Part shown: piece after piece, positions 31,591-39,146 of the stretch
Layout of the letters: every line of letters begins with the position of its first letter
How positions within the stretch are numbered: position 1 is the stretch's first letter
Assembly (NCBI GenBank): GCA_036677445.1
Contig: JAVBWI010000020.1
Coordinates: 1 to 48,704, forward strand
Length of the DNA: 48,704 nt
Source of the DNA: JAVBWI01 sp036677445
Lineage (GTDB): Bacteria; Bacillota; Clostridia; Christensenellales; CAG-138
Reading direction: 5' to 3'
Made by a program: the position numbers and the translations under genes
The notes under the pieces: generated by a model
What the model was told of the DNA's origin: nothing
Seen by the model: only the letters and a program-made list of their open reading frames with translations
Database searches by the model: none

Positions 31591-32432
31591 GCCAGCACCT
31601 CCAAAAGATACCGTTCGACATCCTCTTCCCGGTAAATGCCTTCCGGCGCCTGTATGCCGCGCTTGCGCAATTCCACGGCAAGCCTTGCCGCCTGCGGGAT
31701 ATCCAGCCCCATTTCCACCAGCTGCTCCGGATGCGCAAAGACATGCGCGGGCGTATCCACCGTCACTAGGCTGCCGCCGCGCAGTACGGCGATGCGGTCG
31801 GCGTTCTTGGAAACATCGTCCATGGAATGCGACACCATCAATATGGCGCAGCCGGTACGGGAACGAAGCTTCTGCAAGAGGTCGATAACCGACTGCCTGC
31901 CACGCGGGTCAAGGCCGGCCATGGGTTCATCCAGCAGCAGATAGCGCGGGCGCATGGCGAGTATTCCCGCGAGCGCCGCGCGGCGCTTTTCGCCGCCGGA
32001 CAAATCAAAGGGGGATTTATCCGCGAATATGCCGGGCGCAAGGCCGACGAGCTGCAGCGCCTCCTCCACCCTTTCGCGTATTTCCGTCTCCGGCACACCG
32101 AGGTTGCGCGGGCCAAAGGCGACATCCTTATACACCGTTTCTTCAAACAGCTGATACTCGGGGTATTGGAACACCAGCCCTACGCGGCTTCTCGCCTGCA
32201 TGCGCTGCTTGCGGTCGGAAAGGTCCAGGCCGTCCACCAGCACCCGCCCGGAAGAGGGCTGCATCAGTCCGTTCATATGCTGTATCAGCGTGCTCTTGCC
32301 GGAACCTGTATGGCCGATGACGCCCAGGAACTCTCCTTCCTCCACGCGCAGCGAAATATCCGAGAGCGCAATCTGTGCCATGGCGCTGCCGGGCATGTAG
32401 GTATGGGATACGTTTTCGAGGACGATGGGCAT
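31587..32432 (-). CDS. ecfA2: ECF transporter ATPase 2
   Basis: 281 residues. Walker A GHTGSGKST, Q-loop VFQYPEYQLFEETV, signature LSGGEKRRAALAG, Walker B LLLDEPMAGLDP and H-loop MVSHSMDD are all intact. The YPEYQLF and the LSGGEKRR variants are those of EcfA2. The start is placed at MPIVLEN, with a modest AAAGTGAG upstream; an earlier in-frame start has no better site. It pairs with EcfA1 and EcfT. Confidence 0.93.
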   Translation of the reverse strand: MPIVLENVSHTYMPGSAMAQIALSDISLRVEEGEFLGVIGHTGSGKSTLIQHMNGLMQPSSGRVLVDGLDLSDRKQRMQARSRVGLVFQYPEYQLFEETVYKDVAFGPRNLGVPETEIRERVEEALQLVGLAPGIFADKSPFDLSGGEKRRAALAGILAMRPRYLLLDEPMAGLDPRGRQSVIDLLQKLRSRTGCAILMVSHSMDDVSKNADRIAVLRGGSLVTVDTPAHVFAHPEQLVEMGLDIPQAARLAVELRKRGIQAPEGIYREEDVERYLLEVLA

Positions 32433-32460
32433 TGGAAGCTCACTTTCTATCCGGCCGCTC

Positions 32461-32482
32461 CACAAAGTCCCGCGGACTTTGT
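32461..32482 (-). other. Intercistronic hairpin between ecfA1 and ecfA2
   Basis: ACAAAGTCC and GGACTTTGT form a 9-bp stem with a 3-base loop, without a T tract. It may tune the ratio of the two ATPases or protect an RNA end. Confidence 0.5.
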
Positions 32483-32502
32483 CAACGGGTTTTCATGCTT
32501 AT

Positions 32503-33336
32503 TCAGTTTGCTTTTTTCAGCCGCACGGAGACGGCGTCAGCAAGTTCCTCAATGGAAACCGGTTCGTTTTGCAGCGCGACGCCCGCGGCAGAGAGCCTGT
32601 CCCGCAGGCGCACCATTGCGGGAACGTCCAATCCCGCGGCGCGAAGCGCATCGGATTCGCGGAATACGGCGCGCGGGGTGTCCAGCTTGATCAGCTCGCC
32701 CTGCGAAAGTACCGCCACACGGTCGCAGAGCGCGGCCTCCTCCATCAATTGCGTGATCATCACCACGGTCATATGCCGCTCGCGGTTGAGGCGGCGTACG
32801 ATATCCAGCACTTCGCGGCGGCCTTCCGGGTCCAGCATGGCGGTGGCTTCATCCAGCACCAGCACGCTTGGGCACATGGCCAGCATGCCCGCAATGGCGA
32901 TGCGCTGCTTCTGCCCGCCGGAAAGCATATGCGGCGCGCGTTCTGCGAACGCCGTCATGCCAACGGCGGCAAGCGCTTCATCCACACGTTTTCGGATTTC
33001 CTCAGAGGGCACGCCCAGGCTTTCGGGGCCGAAGGCGACGTCTTCTTCCACGATGGTGGTGACCAGCTGGTTATCCGGGTTTTGGAACACCATGCCCACA
33101 TGCTGGCGGATATTGAGCAGCAGGGATTCCTCCCTGGTATCCATTTTATCCACCAGCACCCGGCCGGAGGTGGGCAGCAGCAGGCCGTTCAGGTGCTTGG
33201 CCAGCGTGCTTTTGCCTGAGCCGTTGTGGCCGACGACGGCGAGCATCTCGCCGTCCTCAATTGCAAACGAAACATCCGCCAGCGCGGGGCGCGCGGCGTT
33301 TTCGTATGTAAAGCAAATCCGCTCCAGTTCTATCAT
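32503..33336 (-). CDS. ecfA1: ECF transporter ATPase 1 with Gln in the H-loop
   Basis: 277 residues. Walker A GHNGSGKST, Q-loop VFQNPDNQLVTTIVEEDVAFG, signature LSGGQKQRIAIAG and Walker B LVLDEATAMLDP are typical of EcfA1. The switch (H-loop) position reads MITQLMEEA, where relatives read ITH; the codon is CAA. The conserved His helps hydrolyse ATP, so this site may be impaired or asymmetric. GTGGAGG precedes the ATG. It is the first gene of the ecfA1-ecfA2-ecfT-truA operon. Confidence 0.93.
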   Translation of the reverse strand: MIELERICFTYENAARPALADVSFAIEDGEMLAVVGHNGSGKSTLAKHLNGLLLPTSGRVLVDKMDTREESLLLNIRQHVGMVFQNPDNQLVTTIVEEDVAFGPESLGVPSEEIRKRVDEALAAVGMTAFAERAPHMLSGGQKQRIAIAGMLAMCPSVLVLDEATAMLDPEGRREVLDIVRRLNRERHMTVVMITQLMEEAALCDRVAVLSQGELIKLDTPRAVFRESDALRAAGLDVPAMVRLRDRLSAAGVALQNEPVSIEELADAVSVRLKKAN

Positions 33337-33676
33337 CCGTTTCCTCCACCCGTGTTGGGCACTATCAGGCCCGGCAGCTGCACTGCAGCCCTATGTATAG
33401 TATGCCGCCAGTACACAACCACCGAACATTTATTATAGCGCATTCCTATAAATTGCGCAAACCGTTTGGGCATAAGCGGGCATTTCCCGTTTCGCATGAG
33501 CGCCATGCTGTGTTATAATGGGAAAAATGCCCGATGCTCTATCAGGCGGCATTTGTATTATAACGCGCCGGACGTTGCGCAAACACCCGATGAAACGATT
33601 CGGGAACGCGGAAATACTCAATCCTCACGGGAATATTTGATGAATCATTCGGGTAAAGGAAAGGAAGGCGATTTTT
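33337..33676. other. Divergent intergenic region between ecfA1 and dapL, with a dapL promoter
   Basis: On the plus strand TTCGCA (33491-33496) is separated by 17 bases from a perfect TATAAT (33514-33519). A second possible -10 (TATTATAAC) lies near 33556. The predicted dapL leader is about 150 bases and includes GAAATACTCAATCC and repeated ATTCGGG phrases (33598, 33644). No ORF with a good ribosome site is seen. A GCTGCAGTGCAGC palindrome near 33370 lies in the ecfA1 leader. Confidence 0.55.
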
Positions 33677-34903
33677 TTGTTCCGGGCAAACGGCAATTAC
33701 AGTTTATTGCAGGGCAGTTACCTGTTCAGCGAGGTAGCGCGCCGCACGGCCGCTTACAAGCAGGCTCATCCGGAGGCGGATGTTATCCGCATGGGCATTG
33801 GCGACGTGACGCAGCCGCTGGTGCCGGCTGTCATTCAGGCGCTGCACAAAGCGGTGGACGAGATGGGCGTTATGGAGACATTCCGCGGCTATGGGCCGGA
33901 ACAGGGCTACGACTTTTTGCGAGAAGCCATCGCCAAGCACGATTACGCCGTTCGCGGCATAGAAATCACGGCCGATGAAGTATTCGTTTCCGACGGCGCG
34001 AAATGCGACGTAGGCAGCATTCAGGAGCTTTTTGGCGCCGACACCGTTGTGGCCGTCATGGACCCCGTATACCCGGTCTATGTTGATACCAACGTAATGG
34101 CGGGCCGCGCCGGGACGTTCGATGCGGAAAAGGGCGGCTTTACCAATATCGTTTACCTGCCCTGCTCGGCGGAAAACGGCTTTGAGCCGGAGCTTCCCCG
34201 CGAACGCGTGGACGTCATTTACCTTTGCTACCCCAACAACCCCACCGGCATGACGCTCAATAAGGCGCAGGTGCAGAAATTTGTGGACTATGCGCGTGCA
34301 AACGGTGTGCTGCTGCTCTACGATTCGGCTTACGAGGTCTACATCAGCGACCCGGATGTGCCGCACAGCGTATACGAGATCGACGGCGCGAAGGAATGCG
34401 CCATCGAGTTCCGTTCCATGAGCAAGACCGCCGGCTTTACCGGCACGCGCTGCGCCTACACAGTGGTGCCCAAAGCACTCAAATACAAGGATGACCTGGG
34501 CAACGAAGCGAGCCTGAACGCTATGTGGAACCGCAGGCACTGCACGCGCTTCAACGGCGTACCCTATATTACGCAGCGCGGCGCGGAGGCCATCTACACC
34601 CCCGAGGGACGCAGGCAGATACTCGAAGTCGCACGCTATTATATGGAAAACGCGCGCATTATCAAAACCAGCCTGGAGCAGGCGGGCTACACGGTATTCG
34701 GCGGCGTCAACGCGCCGTATATCTGGCTAAAGGTGCCCGGCGGCGACAGCTGGGCATTCTTCGACGAACTGTTATCCACCAAACAGATAGTGGGCACCCC
34801 CGGCGCAGGCTTTGGCAAGGCGGGCGAAGGGTATTTCCGCATGACGGCATTCGCCACGCGGGAGAACACGGAGCGGGCTATGAAGCGCATTTGCAACAGG
34901 TAA
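33677..34903 (+). CDS. dapL: LL-diaminopimelate aminotransferase
   Basis: 408 residues. It makes LL-diaminopimelate directly from tetrahydrodipicolinate using glutamate, bypassing succinylated or acetylated intermediates in lysine and wall synthesis. The start GNYSLLQGSYLFSEVARR, then GIGDVTQPL, FRGYGPEQGYDFLREAI, the PNNPTGM segment and the PLP-lysine region FRSMSKTAGFTGTRCAY (Lys about 253) are all family-typical. The start is a TTG at 33677, supported by AAGGAAGG nine bases upstream and by the expected N-terminus. Confidence 0.95.
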   Translation: MFRANGNYSLLQGSYLFSEVARRTAAYKQAHPEADVIRMGIGDVTQPLVPAVIQALHKAVDEMGVMETFRGYGPEQGYDFLREAIAKHDYAVRGIEITADEVFVSDGAKCDVGSIQELFGADTVVAVMDPVYPVYVDTNVMAGRAGTFDAEKGGFTNIVYLPCSAENGFEPELPRERVDVIYLCYPNNPTGMTLNKAQVQKFVDYARANGVLLLYDSAYEVYISDPDVPHSVYEIDGAKECAIEFRSMSKTAGFTGTRCAYTVVPKALKYKDDLGNEASLNAMWNRRHCTRFNGVPYITQRGAEAIYTPEGRRQILEVARYYMENARIIKTSLEQAGYTVFGGVNAPYIWLKVPGGDSWAFFDELLSTKQIVGTPGAGFGKAGEGYFRMTAFATRENTERAMKRICNR

Positions 34904-34905
34904 TA

Positions 34906-35128
34906 TCGCGAAAGTGCCAAACGGCACTTTTCGCGAGGCTCACCGCGCAAGTTGCCGCTCGGTTTCCTGCTAGCGCAGGAAAGCTGTCACGACAACATGC
35001 GCTTCAAGGTGTCATTTTGCACCGCACACGTCGCTGCAAAATGACGGATTGAAAGCCTCCGGATGCATGAATCTCAGCTTGACATCCTGAGATTAGGTTT
35101 ACTGATACTAACCCGAATGTACCATTCG
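34906..35128 (+). repeat. Family A structured repeat, copy A4, 3' of dapL
   Basis: It begins 2 bases after the dapL stop with TCGCGAAAGTGCC/GGCACTTTTCGCGA, a hairpin also like the first hairpin of family B. The nested stem GCGCAAGTTG, TTTCCTGC/GCAGGAAA and CAACATGCGC follows. Next are AAGGTGTCATTTTGC pairing with GCAAAATGAC, then GGATTGAAAGCCTCCGG. It ends near CCGAATGTACCATTCG (35110-35126). The galM ribosome binding site is about 30 bases further on. Confidence 0.8.
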
Positions 35129-35170
35129 AGTGGAGGAGTATCCAAACAAGCAGAAAGGAAGTACAACGCC

Positions 35171-36205
35171 ATGCAAGTCGAACGCTCCCTATTTGGCACG
35201 GACCAGAACGGTACGCCGGTATATGCCTACCGGTTTGAAAACGCAAACGGCATATGTGTGGAAGCCATCTCCCACGGCGCGGCCATCCGCTGCCTGCATG
35301 TGCCGGACGCACAGGGAAAAACCACCGACGTGGTGCTGGGTTACGACGATATGGCGGGGTATCAGGCGGATAGCTGCTATTTCGGCGCAACCATCGGCCG
35401 CATAGGCAACCGGATACGCGGTGCGCAGTTCGAGCTGGACGGTAAGACCTACACCTTAGCGAAAAACGACGGCGAGCACCACCTGCACGGCGGCAAGATT
35501 GGCTTCAACCGCCACAACTGGACGGGCGGTATTTTAAGCGACGGCGTGGCATTCACCCGCTACAGCCCCGACGGCGAGGAAGGCTACCCCGGCGGGCTGC
35601 TGACCACTGTTTGCTATCATTTAAAGGATGACAATTCCCTGCATATCGAATACATGGCGTGCGCGGAAGAGAGGACGATTTGCAACCTCACCAACCACAG
35701 CTATTTCAACCTTGCGGGGCATAATTCCGGCGATATACTCGCGCAGGAATTACAGATCAACGCCCGCTTCTATACCCCCGGCGATGCGGGCTGCGTGCCT
35801 ACGGGCGAGATACTTTCCGTCACCGGCACGCCCATGGACTTTACGAAACCCAAGCCCATCGGGCGCGACATCCATGCGGGCTTTGCCCAGATTGCGCAGT
35901 TCGGCGGCTACGACCACAACTATGTGCTGGACGCCGGCAAAACGGATATGCGGCAGATCGCCCAGGCCTTTGACCCAAAGAGCGGCCGCCGCATGTGCGT
36001 GTTTACCGACTTGCCCGGCGTGCAGCTCTATACCGGAAATATGACAAATGCCACCGGCAAGGGCGGCACGCAGTACGGGAAGCACGCGGGCTTCTGTCTG
36101 GAGACGCAGTATTTCCCCGACGCCATCCACCACCGGCATTTTGAAGGACCGGTGCTGGAAGCGGGCAAGCCGTTCCGGAGTACGACGATCTATAAGTTCT
36201 GCTAA
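35171..36205 (+). CDS. galM: Aldose 1-epimerase (mutarotase)
   Basis: 344 residues. It interconverts alpha and beta anomers of galactose or glucose so that galactokinase can act. The His in LTNHSYFNLAG (about residue 178) is the general acid and the Glu in GFCLETQYFPD (about 310) the general base. The substrate-binding HHLHGGKIGFNRHNW is also present. The start is the ATG at 35171 with AAAGGAAG upstream; the longer frame begins inside repeat A4. It is convergent with galK, so the two Leloir genes sit together but are not co-transcribed. galT and galE are not in the window. Confidence 0.95.
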   Translation: MQVERSLFGTDQNGTPVYAYRFENANGICVEAISHGAAIRCLHVPDAQGKTTDVVLGYDDMAGYQADSCYFGATIGRIGNRIRGAQFELDGKTYTLAKNDGEHHLHGGKIGFNRHNWTGGILSDGVAFTRYSPDGEEGYPGGLLTTVCYHLKDDNSLHIEYMACAEERTICNLTNHSYFNLAGHNSGDILAQELQINARFYTPGDAGCVPTGEILSVTGTPMDFTKPKPIGRDIHAGFAQIAQFGGYDHNYVLDAGKTDMRQIAQAFDPKSGRRMCVFTDLPGVQLYTGNMTNATGKGGTQYGKHAGFCLETQYFPDAIHHRHFEGPVLEAGKPFRSTTIYKFC

Positions 36206-36295
36206 AAAACAAGGGTAGGGCGCCGCCCTCAAACTCCCGCCAAGGGCCGTAACGGACATTGGAGCCCCATCTGCAGACGCCCTATTCTAGGGCGT

Positions 36296-36438
36296 TTGCA
36301 GGGAACTCCCAAGGGGCATACCCCTTGGGTGGGGTACAGGGGTGAAACCTCTGTAAAAAAGCTTATGGACAAGTAAAAGAGCGCACAAATGCGCTCTTTT
36401 CGCTTGTCAAAAACCCTGCCGCAGGCACTTTTTTGACC
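36296..36438 (-). repeat. Family B-like repeat, copy B5, 3' of the 34-residue small ORF
   Basis: On the minus strand it starts 4 bases after the small ORF stop with GTCAAAAA...TTTTTGAC enclosing CCTGCGGCAGG. The convergent-gene terminator follows, then a tail AGAGGTTTCACCCCTGT with CCCAAGGGG/CCCCTTGGG. That tail matches the end of copy B4. The central CAGGAACAACC stem is missing, so this is a partial copy. Confidence 0.6.
36368..36408. terminator. Bidirectional terminator between galM and the galK unit
   Basis: AAAAGAGCGC and GCGCTCTTTT form a 10-bp stem, extended by GACAAG/CTTGTC. A and T runs on both sides make it work in either direction. Confidence 0.8.
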
Positions 36439-36441
36439 TTA

Positions 36442-36546
36442 TTACTGCTCCTGCGCGGGGATGGTGCAGCCATCCGGAAACTCGGGCGCACAGACGCTTT
36501 CATCAAAAAGAATATCCTGCTGCGTTGCAAATGCGATCACGCTCAT
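36442..36546 (-). CDS. Small ORF of 34 residues downstream of galK
   Basis: On the minus strand an ATG at 36546 is preceded by GAGGAGGG at 6-7 bases, one of the best ribosome sites in the region. It opens a 34-codon frame that ends with TAA. The product starts MSVIAFATQQDILFD, contains two Cys and ends in an acidic, Pro-rich tail (EFPDGC, PAQEQ). It lies 84 bases after the galK stop on the same strand and directly before repeat B5. The strong site and the third-position G/C bias favour a real small protein. No family is recognised. Confidence 0.55.
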   Translation of the reverse strand: MSVIAFATQQDILFDESVCAPEFPDGCTIPAQEQ

Positions 36547-36630
36547 ATCGGGTCCCTCCTCGTTATTGATTGGATACTTATTGATAACCCGATTTGCGCG
36601 GTCTGCATCAGCGCGTTGAGAAACATGGTA

Positions 36631-37893
36631 TTACAATATCCGTGCCATGCCAACGGCGCGGATACCCGGCACGGCGCAGCTGCCCGCGCCGAACACCGCG
36701 TCCATACCGGCGCGATAGCTTTCGAGCATATCCTCCGGCACCCAGGCCTGTATGGTACCCGCGAACCCACCGCCGTGCACGCGAAACGCGCCGCGGCCAC
36801 CGAGCAGATGGTCGCTCAGGCATAATGCCGCGGATACCGGCTGGTGGCGCGGGTCGTTGGCGATGTATACGTTCTGCAGGTACATGAAGGAGGAGCGCCC
36901 CGATTCGCGCACCAGCGACAGGAAGCCTTCCACGTCGCCGCCGAGCAGCGCCTGCGCCTGCGCGCGGGCGCGCGCATCCTCCCGGAAAAAGTGCGCGGCC
37001 CGCAAGAACGCGCGGTCCCCGCAGGTTTCGCGGATGCGGGCGGCGTTAACGTAGAGCACCTGCTCGGAAACTTCCCGCAATACCGTACCGCCCAGCGTTT
37101 TCGCCACGGCGCGCATTTCCTCCGGCATGGCGGCGTATTCCGGCGTGAGGTTCGCATGATCCGCGCGGGTATCTATGATGCACAGCGCGTAGCCCTGCGT
37201 GGCGACCGGTATGGGCTGCATGCGCGGCTCTGACGGGTTTTTAAAATCGATCTCTATAAAGCCGCCCACGGCGCAGGCCATTTGATCCATCAGGCCGCAG
37301 GGCTTTTTGAAATAGACGTTTTCCGCAAACCGGCCCATGATGGCCGCCTCCGTCGGCGTAACGCGCCCATCGTTATACAAGTGGCTTTGGATGCAGCCGA
37401 GCAGCACCTCAAACGCGGCGCTGGAGGATAAGCCGGAGCCGCCCTGTACATCCGATACCATGTAGGCGCGAAAGCCGCCCACAGCATACCCTTTTTCCCG
37501 CATGGCCGCGGCCACGCCGCGGATGAGCGCTGCGGAGGTACCCTCCTCTTCCTTCTGCGCCTCCAGCGAGGAAAGTTCCAGCCGGATGCAGCCGAAGCCC
37601 TCGGAGTATAGCTCCACCAAGCCCTTTTGCATGGGCGCGGCAACGGCGAGAATATCCAGCTCCACGGCGGCGGCAAGCACCGCACCGTGGTTATGATCGG
37701 TATGGTTGCCGCCCACTTCGGTACGGCCGGGCGCGGAAAGAAGCTGCACCTCTTCATCCGAAAACAGCTCCGCATATTTCTTTAACGCGGCGGCGCAGCG
37801 CGCGCGCGCGGCATCCACCGACGCGTAAATACGCCGAAGCGCGGCATCCTGTTCGCCTGCCAGAATGCTCTTTGCCAACGCAATGGCATGCAT
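36631..37893 (-). CDS. galK: Galactokinase (GHMP family)
   Basis: 420 residues. It phosphorylates alpha-D-galactose at C1. Motif 1 is APGRTEVGGNHTDHN (about residue 54), where the family has GRVNLIGEHTDY. Motif 2 is VQGGSGLSSSAAFEVLL (about 153), the ATP loop. Motif 3 is RVHGGGFAGTIQA (about 384). The start at 37893 has GGGGGTG seven bases upstream; a second ATG two codons earlier is possible. The first motif is slightly unusual (EVGGNHTDHN), as in some clostridial galactokinases, so another sugar is not excluded. Confidence 0.9.
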   Translation of the reverse strand: MHAIALAKSILAGEQDAALRRIYASVDAARARCAAALKKYAELFSDEEVQLLSAPGRTEVGGNHTDHNHGAVLAAAVELDILAVAAPMQKGLVELYSEGFGCIRLELSSLEAQKEEEGTSAALIRGVAAAMREKGYAVGGFRAYMVSDVQGGSGLSSSAAFEVLLGCIQSHLYNDGRVTPTEAAIMGRFAENVYFKKPCGLMDQMACAVGGFIEIDFKNPSEPRMQPIPVATQGYALCIIDTRADHANLTPEYAAMPEEMRAVAKTLGGTVLREVSEQVLYVNAARIRETCGDRAFLRAAHFFREDARARAQAQALLGGDVEGFLSLVRESGRSSFMYLQNVYIANDPRHQPVSAALCLSDHLLGGRGAFRVHGGGFAGTIQAWVPEDMLESYRAGMDAVFGAGSCAVPGIRAVGMARIL

Positions 37894-37966
37894 ATCCATC
37901 ACCCCCATTAACGTTATTGTACCGCAGACCCGCACCGCAGGACAAGGGGGGAATACGGCGGATGTA

Positions 37967-37995
37967 TTGCATTTTCGCCCGCCCTGTGGTATGAT
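37967..37995 (+). promoter_or_regulatory. Predicted promoter of the tRNA-Ser locus
   Basis: TTGCAT is separated by 17 bases from TATGAT. It lies about 45 bases before the truncated tRNA copy and about 110 before the intact tRNA gene. Confidence 0.6.
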
Positions 37996-38040
37996 TTTTA
38001 AGCGCGAATCTGCGGGTAACGCGGAAACGGCACAACATAT

Positions 38041-38083
38041 GGAGAGGTATCGAAGCGGTCATAACGGGGCTGACTCGAAATCA
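38041..38083 (+). pseudogene. Truncated duplicate of tRNA-Ser (5' part only)
   Basis: 43 bases match the 5' part of the intact tRNA-Ser starting 67 bases downstream, with a single difference (C for T at 38056). The match includes the whole D arm and the anticodon loop and stops just before the end of the anticodon stem. It is followed by TGTTTTTT. The flanking ATAT is also repeated. This is a broken tandem tRNA gene or the scar of a recombination event. Confidence 0.8.
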
Positions 38084-38107
38084 TGTTTTTTCGCGCTAAT
38101 TGAATAT

Positions 38108-38196
38108 GGAGAGGTATCGAAGTGGTCATAACGGGGCTGACTCGAAATCAGTTTGAGAGCAATCTCACGTGGGTTCGAATCCCACCCTCTCCGCCA
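38108..38196 (+). tRNA. tRNA-Ser (anticodon CGA)
   Basis: Acceptor GGAGAGG pairs with CCTCTCC, with discriminator G and encoded CCA (38194-38196). The anticodon loop is CTCGAAA with CGA at 38143-38145, reading UCG. A long variable arm (TTGAGAGCAATCTCACG region) marks a class II tRNA, as expected for Ser. The T loop is GGTTCGAATCCC. Confidence 0.95.
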
Positions 38197-38197
38197 T

Positions 38198-38233
38198 AAA
38201 AGCCAGTAAACATCAGTGTTTGCTGGCTTTTCT
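38198..38233 (+). terminator. Terminator after tRNA-Ser
   Basis: AAAAGCCAGTAAAC and GTGTTTGCTGGCTTTT form a long stem with a 4-5 base loop and end in T residues. Confidence 0.85.
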
Positions 38234-38438
38234 CATGTCCGGAAATATGAGCTGATACCCCTCAAAAACTAAAAATGTTGTTAATGTTATCCCGCTTGTT
38301 TTTATAACACGGCGGTTTTTTTGCTTTTCCGAACAGCTTCTTAGGCCCGATTGTTGGAAAAATGTTATCAAACTCTGTAAACAGCAGTAAACACCTGCGG
38401 ATGGATATAAGAAAAAACATTGAAACGGAGGAATTCTT

Positions 38439-38834
38439 ATGAATGGCAACTCGAAAGACCTTTTGCTCGAAAACGGCACCCTTCTCCCCGATGGGACAAT
38501 CAGCAAGGACAAGATCAACCTTCTCTCAGGTGCACATACCCCTGACTTTGCAGAAATGATATGGACGATCACGAACGGCGACCAAAGCACCATCAACCGC
38601 ATGACAGACCTTTTTACCCGGATGTACAGTGAGGGCTTGGAACAGGAGTTGATGGATGTCATCGGTGTGCTGCATGGTGTGGCAGGCATACAGCTCCCGC
38701 CAGAAATTGAAGCACTTGCCTGCCATCCTGAAGCTCGACAATATTATCTGTTTGAGTTTCTGCTGGACTTTGATGACGTGATACAGGAACTGATATCCGA
38801 GGAAATGGCGCAGGGGAGCAGTTTTTTACCTTAA
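38439..38834 (+). CDS. Hypothetical protein at the left end of the conjugative element
   Basis: 131 residues, acidic, soluble, with predicted helical character and no signal peptide. No family is recognised. CGGAGGAATTC precedes the ATG, so expression is likely. Its stop overlaps the stop of the opposite-strand gene by four bases. Both genes are more AT-rich than the transfer genes that follow, which suggests cargo of separate origin. Confidence 0.7.
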   Translation: MNGNSKDLLLENGTLLPDGTISKDKINLLSGAHTPDFAEMIWTITNGDQSTINRMTDLFTRMYSEGLEQELMDVIGVLHGVAGIQLPPEIEALACHPEARQYYLFEFLLDFDDVIQELISEEMAQGSSFLP

Positions 38835-39040
38835 TCCTTCACATCTTCCGATATAACTTCAGAGGTTTCACCAAGCTTGAACTTTCCGGATGCAATATCT
38901 TCTTTCATTCTTTGGTAGATAAAGCGTGCAAAGGGTTTGATGACAGCTTCGTTATAGGCTTTTTCATCAACCTCAGCATACGTAACCTTGCGCTCGCCCG
39001 TCTTAAGGTTAACTTCAACAATGTGGGGTACTTTCACCAT
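38831..39040 (-). CDS. Hypothetical small protein (69 aa)
   Basis: 69 residues, highly charged, with GERKVTYAEVDEKAYNEAV and a helical C-terminal half. It has no membrane segment or known domain. AAAGGAG lies 4 bases before the ATG. A predicted promoter (39083-39111) is directly upstream. It is tail-to-tail with the preceding gene and divergent from parA, a place where small regulators of element maintenance often sit, though nothing in it resembles a DNA-binding motif. Confidence 0.7.
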   Translation of the reverse strand: MVKVPHIVEVNLKTGERKVTYAEVDEKAYNEAVIKPFARFIYQRMKEDIASGKFKLGETSEVISEDVKD

Positions 39041-39082
39041 TTACTCCTTTCTCCCCTGCGACATCATCCTATCACAATTCTC

Positions 39083-39111
39083 TATATATCCAGCCTAATT
39101 GTTCCGGCCAA
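39083..39111 (-). promoter_or_regulatory. Predicted promoter of the 69-residue gene
   Basis: On the minus strand TTGGCC and TATATA are 17 bases apart, about 40 bases before the ATG. Confidence 0.5.
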
Positions 39112-39146
39112 AGGGTCGGATTTAATATTTTCAGGAGGTGAACAAC

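Noticed and set aside
38041..38083. Second functional tRNA-Ser
   Set aside because: The 3' part of the anticodon stem, the variable arm, T arm and acceptor 3' strand are missing.
38197..38438. A defined attachment site (attL)
   Set aside because: No repeat of the tRNA-Ser 3' end is found inside the window, and the other end of the element is outside, so the exact border cannot be set.
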